Assembly: GCF_029946145.1 (NCBI RefSeq)
Contig: NZ_JAQSDY010000008.1
Span: 1-60,267 of the forward strand
Direction: 5' to 3'
DNA: 60,267 bases
DNA from: Brevundimonas sp.
GTDB lineage: Bacteria > Pseudomonadota > Alphaproteobacteria > Caulobacterales > Caulobacteraceae
Shown here: piece by piece, positions 18,132 through 30,182 of the stretch
How positions within the stretch are numbered: the first letter of the stretch is position 1
Layout of the letters: each line of letters begins with the position of its first letter
Program-made: the position numbers and the translations under genes
Notes under the pieces: model-generated
Database searches by the model: none
Told to the model about the DNA's origin: nothing
Seen by the model: only the letters and a program-made list of their open reading frames with translations

Positions 18132-19673
18132 ATGGCGCGACGTGGGAAGACGACCGAACCGGCAGGCACGGAACCGGCCAAGGGAGAGGCGCCCGAACAG
18201 CAGTTCCTGCGCCTGATGAGCCATGAGATGCGGACGCCTCTGAACGGCGTGATTGGCATGCTGGGCCTTCTGCAACGCACCCGGCTGGACGGCGCACAGC
18301 GCGCATACGCCGAGGCGGCGCGGTCCTCGGCCGAGCACCTGCTGGGCCTGGTCAACGATCTGCTGGACTACGCCCGGCTGGAAGCCGGCAAGCTGGAATT
18401 CGACGCCGCCCCGGTCGATCTGGAGGCGCTGGTTCGCGGCGTGGCCGAGTTGCTGAGCCCCCGGGCCCACGAGAAGGGGCTTGAGATCGTCTGGTCGGTC
18501 GCCGCCGATGCGGTCGACATCATCGGCGATGAGGGGCGTCTGCGTCAGGTGCTGTTCAACCTGGCCGGCAATGCCGTGAAATTCACCGAGACGGGCGGGG
18601 TGCGCATCACCGTCGAGCGGATCAACGGCGTGGCGTCCCGGCCCAAACTGGCCTTCATCATCGATGACACCGGACCCGGGGTGCCGGCCGAGGCGCGCAA
18701 GCGGATTTTCGAGGAGTTCGGCCACGTCGACGCCTCGGACGCCAGCCGGTTCGGCGGCGCTGGCCTGGGGTTGGCGGTGGTCTCGAAACTGGCGGCGGCG
18801 ATGAAGGGAACCGTCACGGTCGCCGGTCGGCCGGATGGCCCCGGCGCGCGCTTCCGTTTCGAGGCTGCCTTCCCTGCCGTGAACGGTGCGGTACGCGGCC
18901 GAACGCTTGAAGGCCGCACGGTCAAGGTGGTCAGCCCGGACCCGTTTGTGCGGGCGGCGACCGTCGCCCAGATCGAAGCGTCCGGCGGCCGCCACAGCGC
19001 CGATGCACCTGTGGTCCTGATCGATCACACCGCCCGCGCCGCGGGATCGGGACTGGCCGCCCGTCCGGCCCAGGGTCGGGGCATCATTCTGCTGAAGCCG
19101 TCGGAGCGCGATCTGATCGCCCGCTACAAGGGCGCCGGTTTCCACGGCTATCTGATCAAGCCGTTGCGTCGCGCCTCGGTGGCCGAGCGTGTGCTGGCCG
19201 CCGCGGGGGCCGGGTCCGCGCTGCAACCCGGCCTGCCGCCGCCGCCGCCGCCCGAGGACGACCGCGTGGGACTGACGCGGTTCTCGGGCACGCGCGTCCT
19301 GCTGGTGGAGGACAATCCGGTCGGGGCCCTGCTGGCCGCGACCCTGTTGCGGCGCGAGGGCTGCGCCGTCGAGACCGCAGCCAGCGGCCATGAGGCTGTG
19401 GCTGCGATGAAGCGGGCACGCTACGATCTGGTGTTCATGGACATGCGGATGCCCGGCATGGACGGGCCCAGCGCCGCGCGCGCCATCCGCGCCGGCGGCG
19501 ACAACACGCCGATCGTGGCCCTGACCGCCCACGCCTTCGCCGAGGACCGCCGGACCTGCCTTGAGGCGGGGATGGACGATCATCTGGTCAAGCCGCTGGA
19601 GCTCGAGACGCTGCGCGCCTCACTCGCCCGCTGGACGAACCGCGCGGAGCGCGCCAAGGTCGCCGTCGCATAA
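18132..19673 (+). CDS. shkA: ShkA-like soluble hybrid histidine kinase with pseudo-receiver and receiver
   Basis: A 513-residue cytosolic protein with no membrane segment. Domains in order are: a DHp with the phospho-acceptor His31 (S-H-E-M-R-T-P-L-N-G), a HATPase with N (G-N-A-V-K-F) and G boxes to about residue 255, a degenerate receiver at about 260-360, a Pro-rich linker carrying E-D-D-R (375-378), and a canonical receiver with Asp437 (F-M-D-M-R-M-P-G). The first receiver lacks the phospho-Asp. This order and the linker DDR motif match Caulobacter ShkA, where c-di-GMP binding to the pseudo-receiver frees the kinase, which then signals through ShpA to TacA. Orthology is inferred from architecture. 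The comM remnant lies just upstream. Confidence 0.82.
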   Translation: MARRGKTTEPAGTEPAKGEAPEQQFLRLMSHEMRTPLNGVIGMLGLLQRTRLDGAQRAYAEAARSSAEHLLGLVNDLLDYARLEAGKLEFDAAPVDLEALVRGVAELLSPRAHEKGLEIVWSVAADAVDIIGDEGRLRQVLFNLAGNAVKFTETGGVRITVERINGVASRPKLAFIIDDTGPGVPAEARKRIFEEFGHVDASDASRFGGAGLGLAVVSKLAAAMKGTVTVAGRPDGPGARFRFEAAFPAVNGAVRGRTLEGRTVKVVSPDPFVRAATVAQIEASGGRHSADAPVVLIDHTARAAGSGLAARPAQGRGIILLKPSERDLIARYKGAGFHGYLIKPLRRASVAERVLAAAGAGSALQPGLPPPPPPEDDRVGLTRFSGTRVLLVEDNPVGALLAATLLRREGCAVETAASGHEAVAAMKRARYDLVFMDMRMPGMDGPSAARAIRAGGDNTPIVALTAHAFAEDRRTCLEAGMDDHLVKPLELETLRASLARWTNRAERAKVAVA

Positions 19674-19707
19674 GGGACGCGGGGGCGTCGCTTCCAAGGG
19701 ACGCCAG

Positions 19708-21066
19708 ATGACCGACAACGCCACGGAGGCCGCGCCACGCAAGGCGGGTGCGAAAGACGTGTTCAAGGCGCTGGGTCGTGGCCGCGTCCTGATCACCCTG
19801 CTGCTGGGCTTCGGCTCCGGCCTGCCGTTCCTGCTGACGGGCGCGACCCTCAGCATCTGGCTGGCGGAGGGCGATGTCGCCCTTTCGACCATCGGGTTCA
19901 TTTCATGGGTCGGCCTGGCCTATTCCTTCAAGTTTCTCTGGGCGCCGCTCGTCGACCGGTTCGACGTTCCCGTTCTCGGCCGGTTCGGGCGGCGGCGCGG
20001 CTGGATGCTGCTGTCCCAGACCCTGGTCGGCGCCGCCCTGATCACCATGGCCATCGTCGGCCCGGAAGGCGGACTGACCGTCCTTGGGGCCGCGGCCCTT
20101 GTGACCGCCTTCGCATCCGCGACCCAGGACATCGTCGTCGACGCCTGGCGGATCGAGAGCGCCGAGAACGACGAGGACCTGGGCCTGCTGACCTCGGCCT
20201 ATCAGCTGGGCTACCGGTTCGCGATCCTGGCGGGCAACGCCCTGATCCTGTTCTTCGCCACCCGGCTGGGGTGGAACGCGGCCTATGCGATCTGGGGCGC
20301 GGCGATGTCGATCGCCATCATCGCCACCCTGTTCGCCAAGGAGCCGGTGGACCGGTCGGCCATCGCCAGGGCGACCGGCGGCGCGGCGCCCTGGACCGCC
20401 CGCGGCATGTTCGACGCGGTCGTCGGCCCGTTCCTCAACTTCCTGAAAACCCACAAGACCGCCGCCCTGCTGATGCTGGCGGCGATCAGCCTCTACCGGC
20501 TGCCGGACTTTGTCATGGGACCGATGGTCGGACCGTTCTACATCGATCTGGGTCTGACCAAGGACGCCATCGGGGCGATGCGCCTCAGCGCCGGTCTGGC
20601 CGGCTCGATCACGGGCATCGCCGCCGGCGGCCTTTTCGCCCTTCGGTTCGGCTTTGGCCGGACCCTGCTGCTGGGCGCCCTGATCGGTCCGATGTCGAAC
20701 CTGGGTTACACCCTGATGGCGCTGGCGGGCCTGTCGACGCCGATGTTCGCCGGTGTCCTGTTCGTCGAGAATTTCAGCGAGGGATTGGCCGGCGCCGCCC
20801 TCGTCGCCTACATGTCGAGCCTCACCGGCATCGGCTATACGGCGACCCAGTACGCCCTGCTGAGTTCGTTCTACGCCCTGCTGGGCAAGTTCCTGAAGGG
20901 CTTCTCGGGCGTGGTGGTCGAGGGGCTGCAGCAGGGGCACGAGCTGATGATGGCCTACGCCCTGTTCTTCGCCGGCACGGCGGCGGTCGGCATCCCCGCC
21001 GTGATCCTGTGCTGGCTGCTGGACCGCCGGAATCGCCGGCTGAAGGCGGCGGCGGGCCTCCTCTAG
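19708..21066 (+). CDS. ampG: AmpG-like MFS transporter (muropeptide permease family)
   Basis: A 452-residue major facilitator with about 12 membrane helices. The N-terminal signature is L-L-G-F-G-S-G-L-P-F-L-L-T-G-A-T-L, and after helix 2 comes K-F-L-W-A-P-L-V-D-R, both typical of AmpG. A later A-T-Q-D-I-V-V-D-A-W-R segment is also AmpG-like. AmpG imports anhydromuropeptides for cell wall recycling; substrate here is inferred. ATG 19708 follows the shkA stop by 34 bases, so co-transcription is possible. It converges on maeB, whose stop begins one base after this gene's stop. Confidence 0.82.
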   Translation: MTDNATEAAPRKAGAKDVFKALGRGRVLITLLLGFGSGLPFLLTGATLSIWLAEGDVALSTIGFISWVGLAYSFKFLWAPLVDRFDVPVLGRFGRRRGWMLLSQTLVGAALITMAIVGPEGGLTVLGAAALVTAFASATQDIVVDAWRIESAENDEDLGLLTSAYQLGYRFAILAGNALILFFATRLGWNAAYAIWGAAMSIAIIATLFAKEPVDRSAIARATGGAAPWTARGMFDAVVGPFLNFLKTHKTAALLMLAAISLYRLPDFVMGPMVGPFYIDLGLTKDAIGAMRLSAGLAGSITGIAAGGLFALRFGFGRTLLLGALIGPMSNLGYTLMALAGLSTPMFAGVLFVENFSEGLAGAALVAYMSSLTGIGYTATQYALLSSFYALLGKFLKGFSGVVVEGLQQGHELMMAYALFFAGTAAVGIPAVILCWLLDRRNRRLKAAAGLL

Positions 21067-21067
21067 G

Positions 21068-23347
<2,280 letters not shown>

Positions 23348-23451
23348 GGACTGTTCCTAGAGCGGGGGACGGACGGGGACAACCGCCGGGGGCGTCTCCC
23401 TCCCGCTTGGGGAGGGATGTCGGCGCGGATTCCCGATCCCGCTCATCCCGG

Positions 23452-23607
23452 CGCCCCCCCTGTCGTCATCCCGGCGAAGGCCGGGATCCGGCGGCGCGCG
23501 AGAGCGCGAACCTGTCGGGAACAGGGCTGACCGATACAGCGTGCGTGAACAGATCGCCTTCGGCGCCGCTGGGTCCCGGCCTTCGCCGGGATGACGACAG
23601 GGGGGCG
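23452..23607. repeat. Long palindromic intergenic repeat, copy 1
   Basis: Arms of about 36 bases, beginning CGCCCCCCTGTCGTCATCCC on the left and mirrored on the right, enclose about 80 bases of spacer. The arm core is TCATCCCGGCGAAGGCCGGG. It is one of five long copies in the window, each in a gap between genes. It fills most of the 295-base gap between maeB and dapF, where no gene was seen. Confidence 0.85.
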
Positions 23608-23642
23608 TTGTGCGCTCAAGCCCCCTCCCAACGGGAACGGGA

Positions 23643-24476
23643 TCAGGTCGACAGCATCCCTGTCCGTTCCACCACCACCGGGCCCGTCATCAGCACATGG
23701 TCCGTGGCCTCGTCCCAGACGATGAACAGGTCACCGCCGTCGACCTCCACCGTCGCCGACCGGCCGGTCAGGCCGCGGCGGGCTGCGGCGACGAGGGCGG
23801 CGCAGGCGCCGGTCCCGCACGCCTTCGTCAGGCCCGCGCCGCGTTCCCAGACGCGCAGGCGGATGTGATCGGGGGCCGTGACATGGGCGAAGCCGACGTT
23901 GACGCCTTCGGGGAAGCGCGGGTGATGTTCGATCAGCGACCCCGTGCCGCGCACGAAGCCGTCGTTCGGCGCATGGTCCATGAAGAAGACGACGTGCGGA
24001 TTGCCCATCGAGACCGCGCCCGGGGTGTGCAGGACCGGGTCGTCGATGGGGCCGACCTGAAGCTCGATGCCGCGGGTGTCCATCTCCTCGTCGAGCGGGA
24101 TCTGCGACCAGTCCAGCCGCGGGGCGCCCATATCAACCGTGATCCGGCCGTCCGCCGCGCGCCGCGCCGTGGCCGGCCCGCCGAGGGTGTCGATGGTCAC
24201 CTGATCCTTGTCCGTCGACTGCAGCAGCATCCAGCCGACGCAGCGCAGGGCGTTGCCGCAGGTCTCGACCTGGCCGCCGTCGGCGTTCCAGACGCGCATG
24301 AAGGCGTCGCCGGTCGGGGACGGCTCTATGGCGATCAGCTGGTCGCAACCCTCGCCGGTCTCACGGTCGGCGATGGCGCGCGCCTGGTCGGCCGTCGGCG
24401 TGAACGGCGTCTCCAGCGCATTGACGACGACGAAGTCGTTGCCGGCGCCGTTCATCTTGACGAAGGGGCGGGTCAT
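23643..24476 (-). CDS. dapF: Diaminopimelate epimerase
   Basis: A 277-residue cofactor-independent racemase. It converts LL- to meso-diaminopimelate for lysine and peptidoglycan synthesis. The N-terminus K-M-N-G-A-G-N-D-F-V-V-V is diagnostic. The two catalytic cysteines are in E-T-C-G-N-A-L-R-C and K-A-C-G-T-G-A-C-A-A. The ATG at 24476 is the family start. It is divergent from the channel gene at 24537, 60 bases away. In many alphaproteobacteria dapF lies near ftsY, and here ftsY is about 8 kb away. Confidence 0.97.
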   Translation of the reverse strand: MTRPFVKMNGAGNDFVVVNALETPFTPTADQARAIADRETGEGCDQLIAIEPSPTGDAFMRVWNADGGQVETCGNALRCVGWMLLQSTDKDQVTIDTLGGPATARRAADGRITVDMGAPRLDWSQIPLDEEMDTRGIELQVGPIDDPVLHTPGAVSMGNPHVVFFMDHAPNDGFVRGTGSLIEHHPRFPEGVNVGFAHVTAPDHIRLRVWERGAGLTKACGTGACAALVAAARRGLTGRSATVEVDGGDLFIVWDEATDHVLMTGPVVVERTGMLST

Positions 24477-24536
24477 GATCCGCGAGATATAGAGACGGAC
24501 TGGACCTTAGGCGAGGGAACGGCGTTAAGCTGGGCC

Positions 24537-25352
24537 ATGAGTCGAGCCAGTCCCGCGCCGGAGTCCGTTCCACCCAAGGCCGAGGGTCTGCGCCTGCGGG
24601 CCCGGCTGCGCTATCTCTACCACGGCTCCTCGCCGCTGGCGGTGCGGTTCCGGCTGGCGGTCATCGCCATCGATTTCGCCATCATCGGCTTCTTTCTGGT
24701 CGCGCCGATCCTGCATGAGGCGGGGCTGGTCTTCTATGTGATCGACTATCTGATCGCGGCGGTGCTGGGCCTCGATCTCGCCGCCCGGGCCTATGCCCAC
24801 ACCAGCCTGAGGGACTGGCTGAAAAAGCCGGTGGTCTGGGTCGATCTGTTCGTCCTGGCGACCCTGTTGTTCCCCGCCTGGCTGTTCAATTTCGGCTTCC
24901 TGCGCCTGCTGCGGCTGTGGACCCTGCTGAACTCGGACTTCTTCTGGCGCACCGTCGGCCGAAAGTACGACGACACGCGGGTGGAGGAGATCACCCGGGC
25001 GCTGGCCTCGCTGGTGACCTTCATCTTCGTCGTGACCGGTTTCGTCTACGCCACATTTCGCGGCAGTCACGCGGGGATCAGCGGCTATCTGGACGCCCTG
25101 TATTTCACCGTCGCGACCCTGACGACGACCGGGTTCGGCGACATCACCCTGCCGGGCAACTGGGGGCGGGTGCTGTCGATCGTGGTCATGCTGACCGGCA
25201 TCACCCTGTTCCTGCGTCTGGCCCAGACCATCTTCAAGCCGCACAAGATCAAATTCTCCTGCCCGACCTGCGGCCTGCAGAAACACGATCCGGACGCGGT
25301 GCATTGCAAGGCGTGCGGGGAGATTCTGTGCATTCCGGACGAGGGGGCGTGA
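24537..25352 (+). CDS. Potassium-channel-like membrane protein with C-terminal zinc ribbon
   Basis: A 271-residue protein with about six membrane segments. An S4-like F-L-R-L-L-R-L-W segment lies near residue 122. Between the last two helices is a pore loop T-L-T-T-T-G-F-G-D-I (about residues 193-202), a selectivity-filter variant of T-V-G-Y-G-D. After the last helix the cytoplasmic tail carries C-P-T-C-G-L and C-K-A-C-G knuckles that could bind zinc. A voltage-gated-type K+ channel is the best guess; ion preference is inferred. The ATG at 24537 is used because upstream in-frame sequence is antisense to dapF. A heptad inverted repeat starts right after the stop. Confidence 0.82.
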   Translation: MSRASPAPESVPPKAEGLRLRARLRYLYHGSSPLAVRFRLAVIAIDFAIIGFFLVAPILHEAGLVFYVIDYLIAAVLGLDLAARAYAHTSLRDWLKKPVVWVDLFVLATLLFPAWLFNFGFLRLLRLWTLLNSDFFWRTVGRKYDDTRVEEITRALASLVTFIFVVTGFVYATFRGSHAGISGYLDALYFTVATLTTTGFGDITLPGNWGRVLSIVVMLTGITLFLRLAQTIFKPHKIKFSCPTCGLQKHDPDAVHCKACGEILCIPDEGA

Positions 25353-25353
25353 A

Positions 25354-25496
<143 letters not shown>

Positions 25497-25596
25497 TCCT
25501 CCCGAAGATGACAAAGCCGTAACGTCGGCCTGCTCACGCTTGTGGCCGATCGGTCGCCCGGTAAGGTGCCGCCCGACTTCAGTCGGGGACAACCGC

Positions 25597-27774
25597 ATGA
25601 TCCGCACCGCCGCGCTCGCCGCGCTTCTCGCTTCCACCGCCCTTTCGAGCGCCGCCATGGCCCAGATCCCCGTTCCCGCGCCGGCCCCGGCCGAGGCCTC
25701 CAGCGGCTTCGCGTCCTCGGACGCGACCGATCCATATCTGTGGCTGGAAGAGGTCGACGGCGAGCGGGCCATGGCCTGGGTCGAGGAACACAACGCGCGT
25801 TCGCTGGGCGTGCTGCGCGGCGACCCGCGCTTCGAGACCCTGCACCAGCAGGCGCTGGAGATCGTCCAGTCCCGCGACCGGATCCCCTCGCCCGGCTTCA
25901 ACCGCGACGGCACGATCGATAATTTCTGGCAGGACGCCGAGCATGTGCGCGGCGTCTGGCGCACGACGTCGCTGGACAGCTATCGCACCGAGGCGCCGCA
26001 GTGGGAGACGATCCTCGACATCGACGCCCTGGCCGCGGCCGAGGGCAGGAATTGGGTCTACAAGGGCCACAGCTGCCTGCCGCCCGGGGAGGCGCGCTGC
26101 CTCGTCTCCCTGTCGGACGGCGGCAAGGACGCGGTGACCGTGCGCGAGTTCGACCGCGCGACCCGCACCTTCGTCAAGGACGGCTTCGTGCTCGAGGAGT
26201 CCAAGGGCGGGGCGTCGTGGGTGGACGGGAACACCCTGCTGATCGCGCGCGATTTCGGCCCGGGCACCCTGACCAGCTCCGGCTATCCGATGATCGTCAA
26301 GGTGCTGAGGCGCGGCCAGACCATCGACCAGGCCACCACGGTCTTCACCGGCCAGCCGACCGATGTCTCGGTGTCGGGCTATACGCTGCGCGACGCCGAT
26401 GGGGTGGTGCAGGCGACCCTGATCAACCGCGGCGTCAGCTTCTACGAGGGCGAGACGCACCGGCTGAACGCCGACGGCACGACGACGAGGCTGGAGCTGC
26501 CGGCCAAGTCGAACATCAACGCCCTGGTGCGCGGCCAGCTGGTGGTGACGACCGATCAGGACTGGACCGCCCCGTCGGGGCAGGAATTCAAAACCGGCGA
26601 CGTCATCGCCTGGGACCTGGACCGCTGGCTGGCCGATCCGGCGACCCCGGCCCGGCTGGTCATCCGCCCGACCGGGCGCGAGGCCATCGAGGGCATCACC
26701 AACACCCGCAACAAGCTGGTCGTGGCCCTGTACGAGAACGTGCGCGGCGGGGTCGATGTCTATGAGCCCGATCCGTCGGGCGAATGGACCCGCACGCGGC
26801 TGGACCTGCCGCAGAACGTGAGCGTCAACCTGGGCTCGGCCAGCGAGCGTGACGACGCGGTGTTCATCAGCGTGACCGGCTATCTGAACCCGTCCAGCCT
26901 GTATCTGGCCGACGCCGCGACGGGCGTGTCGGACCTGACCAAATCCCTGCCGGCCAAGTTCGACGCCACGGGCATGACGGTCGAGCAGTTCGAGGCCCGA
27001 TCGTCCGACGGAACGATGATCCCCTATTTCGTCGTCCATCGCGGCGACATGGCCATGGACGGGTCGAACCCGACCCTGCTGTACGGCTATGGCGGCTTCC
27101 AGTCGTCACTGCTGCCCGGCTATTCGGCCACGGTGGGCAAGCTGTGGCTGGAGCGCGGCGGGGTCTATGTCGTCGCCAATACGCGCGGCGGCGGCGAGTT
27201 CGGACCGCGCTGGCACCAGGCGGCGCTGCAGGAGAACCGGCAGCGGGCGCACGAGGACTATCAGGCCGTGGCGCTGGATCTGATCGCGCGCAATGTCACC
27301 AGCCAACCCAGGCTGGGGATCATGGGCGGCTCGCAGGGCGGGCTGTTCATGGGGGCGATGCTGACGCAGCGGCCAGACCTGATCAATGCCGCCGTCATCC
27401 AGGTGCCCCTGTTCGACATGCTGCGCTTCCACAAGCTGCTGGCCGGGGCCTCGTGGATGGCCGAGTACGGCAATCCGGACGTTCCGGAGGAGCGGGCGTG
27501 GATCGAGGCCTATTCGCCCTATCAGCGGCTGGAGGCGGGCCGGCCCTATCCCGAGGTCTTCATCCACACCTCGACCAAGGACGACCGCGTTCACCCGGGC
27601 CACGCCCGCAAGGCGGCGGCGCGGCTGGAGGATCTGGGCTATCCGGTGCTGTTCTACGAGAACACCGACGGCGGCCACGCGGCGGGGGCCAATCTGCGCG
27701 AGACGGCGCGGCGGATCGCGCTGGAATACACCTATCTGACGCGGCGGCTGATGGATCAGCCGGCGGCGGAATAG
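25597..27774 (+). CDS. Prolyl oligopeptidase family serine peptidase (S9A), exported
   Basis: A 725-residue protein with a signal peptide cut near A-M-A-Q (residue 20). A seven-bladed propeller-type N-terminal region is followed by an alpha/beta hydrolase domain. The catalytic Ser lies in G-G-S-Q-G-G-L-F-M-G, Asp in T-K-D-D-R-V-H-P-G-H, and His in D-G-G-H-A-A-G. It would cleave short Pro-containing peptides in the periplasm or outside. The ATG at 25597 places the signal peptide correctly. A clear paralogue follows at 27923 in the same direction, separated by a palindromic repeat. Confidence 0.93.
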   Translation: MIRTAALAALLASTALSSAAMAQIPVPAPAPAEASSGFASSDATDPYLWLEEVDGERAMAWVEEHNARSLGVLRGDPRFETLHQQALEIVQSRDRIPSPGFNRDGTIDNFWQDAEHVRGVWRTTSLDSYRTEAPQWETILDIDALAAAEGRNWVYKGHSCLPPGEARCLVSLSDGGKDAVTVREFDRATRTFVKDGFVLEESKGGASWVDGNTLLIARDFGPGTLTSSGYPMIVKVLRRGQTIDQATTVFTGQPTDVSVSGYTLRDADGVVQATLINRGVSFYEGETHRLNADGTTTRLELPAKSNINALVRGQLVVTTDQDWTAPSGQEFKTGDVIAWDLDRWLADPATPARLVIRPTGREAIEGITNTRNKLVVALYENVRGGVDVYEPDPSGEWTRTRLDLPQNVSVNLGSASERDDAVFISVTGYLNPSSLYLADAATGVSDLTKSLPAKFDATGMTVEQFEARSSDGTMIPYFVVHRGDMAMDGSNPTLLYGYGGFQSSLLPGYSATVGKLWLERGGVYVVANTRGGGEFGPRWHQAALQENRQRAHEDYQAVALDLIARNVTSQPRLGIMGGSQGGLFMGAMLTQRPDLINAAVIQVPLFDMLRFHKLLAGASWMAEYGNPDVPEERAWIEAYSPYQRLEAGRPYPEVFIHTSTKDDRVHPGHARKAAARLEDLGYPVLFYENTDGGHAAGANLRETARRIALEYTYLTRRLMDQPAAE

Positions 27775-27783
27775 GTTCAGATA

Positions 27784-27914
27784 TCCGTTCATCCCGGCGA
27801 AAGCCGGGACCCAGTGCTTTCGTGAGGCATCGGCGGCTGGGATCGACAGGCAGTCACACCGGCGGCGCCGATCGCCCAAGGAACTGGGTCCCGGCTTTCG
27901 CCGGGATGAACGGA
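27784..27914. repeat. Long palindromic intergenic repeat, copy 2
   Basis: Perfect 32-base arms (27784-27815 and 27883-27914) with core TCATCCCGGCGAAAGCCGGG enclose a 67-base spacer. It lies between the two S9 peptidase genes and ends eight bases before the second start codon, so it could influence expression of that gene. Confidence 0.88.
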
Positions 27915-27922
27915 GTTTTGAT

Positions 27923-30136
27923 ATGAACCGACTGATGTTGTCCGCCGCGATCTCGGCCCTGATGCTGGGCGCGTTGCCGGCGCTGGCCCGGCAGGACGTC
28001 CCGCCGGGCGACGTCATCATGGACGCGCAAAGCAGAACCCCGCCGCCGCACATGCCCGCCGACCTGACCCCCGTCGGGGTACGCGCCGCCGACGATCATC
28101 TGGCGCTGGAGGAGGTCAACGGGACCGAGGCCATGGCCTTCGTGGCGGGGGAGAACGAACGGTCGTTGGCCGCCCTGACGGGTGATCCGCGCTACGAGAC
28201 CTTCCGGCAGCAGGCGTTCGACATCCTGTCGGCCACCGACCGGATTCCGGGACCGAGCTTCCTCGGCGAGGGGATCGGAAACTTCTGGCAGGACGCGGCC
28301 AATCCCAAGGGGCTGTGGCGGCGCACGACGCTGGACAGCTACCGCTCGGCCGCGCCGCGCTGGGAGACGATGCTCGACATCGACGCCTTGGCGAAGGCCG
28401 AGGAAAAGGACTGGGTGTGGAAGGGGGCCGACTGTCTGGCGCCTGATGAGACGCGCTGCCTGGTCAGCCTGTCGGACGGCGGCAAGGACGCGGTGGTGGT
28501 GCGCGAGTTCGACACCTCGACCGGCCTGTGGGTCGAGGACGGCTTCATCCTGCCCGAGGGCAAGCACCGGCTGGAATGGCTGGACCGCGACACGCTGCTG
28601 GTCGCGACCGATTTCGGGCCGGATACCCTGACCGAGAGCGGCTATCCCTTCATCGTCAAGTCGCTGAAGCGGGGCCAGACGCTGGCGCAGGCGACCGAGA
28701 TCTATCGCGGCGAGATCGGCGACGGGGGTTATGGCGTCAGCCCGTCGGTGTATCGGAATGGCGCGGGCGAGGTGCTGGGCGTATTGATCAGCCGGCCGCT
28801 CGACACCTTCCGCAGCGAGACATGGGAGATCATCGACGGGGCTCCGGTGAAGCTGAATCTGCCGGAACGCGTCACCATTCGCGGCATGATGGGGGGGCAG
28901 CTGGTCCTCACCCTTGACCAGCCCTGGAACCGGGAGGACCGGGTCGTTCCCGCGGGTTCGTTACTCGCGGTCGTCATGATGAAGCTTCGGCCATTGGGGC
29001 CCGATCAGGTGATCGTCTCCAACGCCGACGAGACGGTCTTCACTCCAACGGCCCGTCAGTCGGTCGAGGATGTCGCCGTCATGGACGACCGCATCGTCGC
29101 CACCATCTACGACAACGTCCGCGGCCGCACCGCCGTGTTCCAGAACCGGGGGGAATGGGGCTGGCCCGAGACCGCCCTGCCGGCGCCGGAAAACGCCGCC
29201 GTTCACCTGGGGTCTTCAAGCCGCGAATCCGGCCGCATCTTCTATTCCTATGAGGGCTTCCTGACGCCTTCGACCCTGGCTCTGGCCGACGCACGGGCGG
29301 GGACCGCCGGGACGGTGCGCCAGGCCCCCGCCCGCTTCGACGCCTCGACCCATGTGGTCGAGCAGTTCGAGGCGACGTCGTCGGACGGGACCAGGATTCC
29401 CTATTTCGTGGTCCGACCGAAAGACCTGGTCATGGATGGGCATGCGCCGACGATCATCTATGGCTATGGCGGGTTCCAGGTGTCCAAGCCGCCGGCTTAC
29501 ATTCCGGAGATGGGCAGGCTCTGGCTCGAGAACGGCGGCGTCTACGTCAACGCCAACATCCGCGGCGGCGGCGAGTTCGGACCAGCCTGGCACCAGTCGG
29601 TGCTCAAGGAGAACCGGCAGCTGGCCTTCGACGACTATGCGGCGGTCGCCCGCGACCTGCATCAGCGCGGCGTCACCAGCCCGCGCCGCACCGGCATCTA
29701 CGGCCGGTCGAACGGCGGGGTGCTGACCTCCGTCGCCGTGACGCAGCACCCGGAGCTGCTCAACGCGGCGGTGATCGAAAGCCCGCTGATCGACATGCTG
29801 CGCTATCACGAACTGCCCGCCGGGGCCTCGTGGATCGGCGAATACGGCGACCCGCGCATCCCGGAAGAGGCGGCGTATATCGCCCGCTATTCGGCCTATC
29901 AGCAGCTTCGTCCGGATGCGGAGTATCCGCGCGTCTACATCACCACCAATACGCGGGACGACCGGGTGCATCCGGGCCACGCGCGCAAATTCGCGGCGCG
30001 ACTGGGCGAGCAGGGGCACGACCATCTGTATTACGAAGAGACGTCAGGCGGGCATTCCAACGACGCCGACCCGGTCGCCAACGCGCGACGGTGGGCCCGG
30101 CACTACGTCTATCTGAGCCAGCAGCTGATGGATTGA
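27923..30136 (+). CDS. Prolyl oligopeptidase family serine peptidase (S9A), second paralogue
   Basis: A 737-residue exported protein with a signal peptide ending near L-P-A-L-A-R (about residue 24). It has the same order as its upstream neighbour: propeller region, then hydrolase domain. The catalytic Ser is in G-R-S-N-G-G-V-L-T-S, Asp in T-R-D-D-R-V-H-P-G-H and His in S-G-G-H-S-N-D. The two share long stretches such as Q-Q-A, F-W-Q-D-A and W-R-T/R-T-L-D-S-Y and probably arose by tandem duplication. The changed residue beside the nucleophile (N for Q) hints at different specificity; this is inference. Confidence 0.92.
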   Translation: MNRLMLSAAISALMLGALPALARQDVPPGDVIMDAQSRTPPPHMPADLTPVGVRAADDHLALEEVNGTEAMAFVAGENERSLAALTGDPRYETFRQQAFDILSATDRIPGPSFLGEGIGNFWQDAANPKGLWRRTTLDSYRSAAPRWETMLDIDALAKAEEKDWVWKGADCLAPDETRCLVSLSDGGKDAVVVREFDTSTGLWVEDGFILPEGKHRLEWLDRDTLLVATDFGPDTLTESGYPFIVKSLKRGQTLAQATEIYRGEIGDGGYGVSPSVYRNGAGEVLGVLISRPLDTFRSETWEIIDGAPVKLNLPERVTIRGMMGGQLVLTLDQPWNREDRVVPAGSLLAVVMMKLRPLGPDQVIVSNADETVFTPTARQSVEDVAVMDDRIVATIYDNVRGRTAVFQNRGEWGWPETALPAPENAAVHLGSSSRESGRIFYSYEGFLTPSTLALADARAGTAGTVRQAPARFDASTHVVEQFEATSSDGTRIPYFVVRPKDLVMDGHAPTIIYGYGGFQVSKPPAYIPEMGRLWLENGGVYVNANIRGGGEFGPAWHQSVLKENRQLAFDDYAAVARDLHQRGVTSPRRTGIYGRSNGGVLTSVAVTQHPELLNAAVIESPLIDMLRYHELPAGASWIGEYGDPRIPEEAAYIARYSAYQQLRPDAEYPRVYITTNTRDDRVHPGHARKFAARLGEQGHDHLYYEETSGGHSNDADPVANARRWARHYVYLSQQLMD

Positions 30137-30182
30137 GGGGTGGCTGCCCATTGAGTGAGAAGAGCGCGGGCCGCCAAACGAT

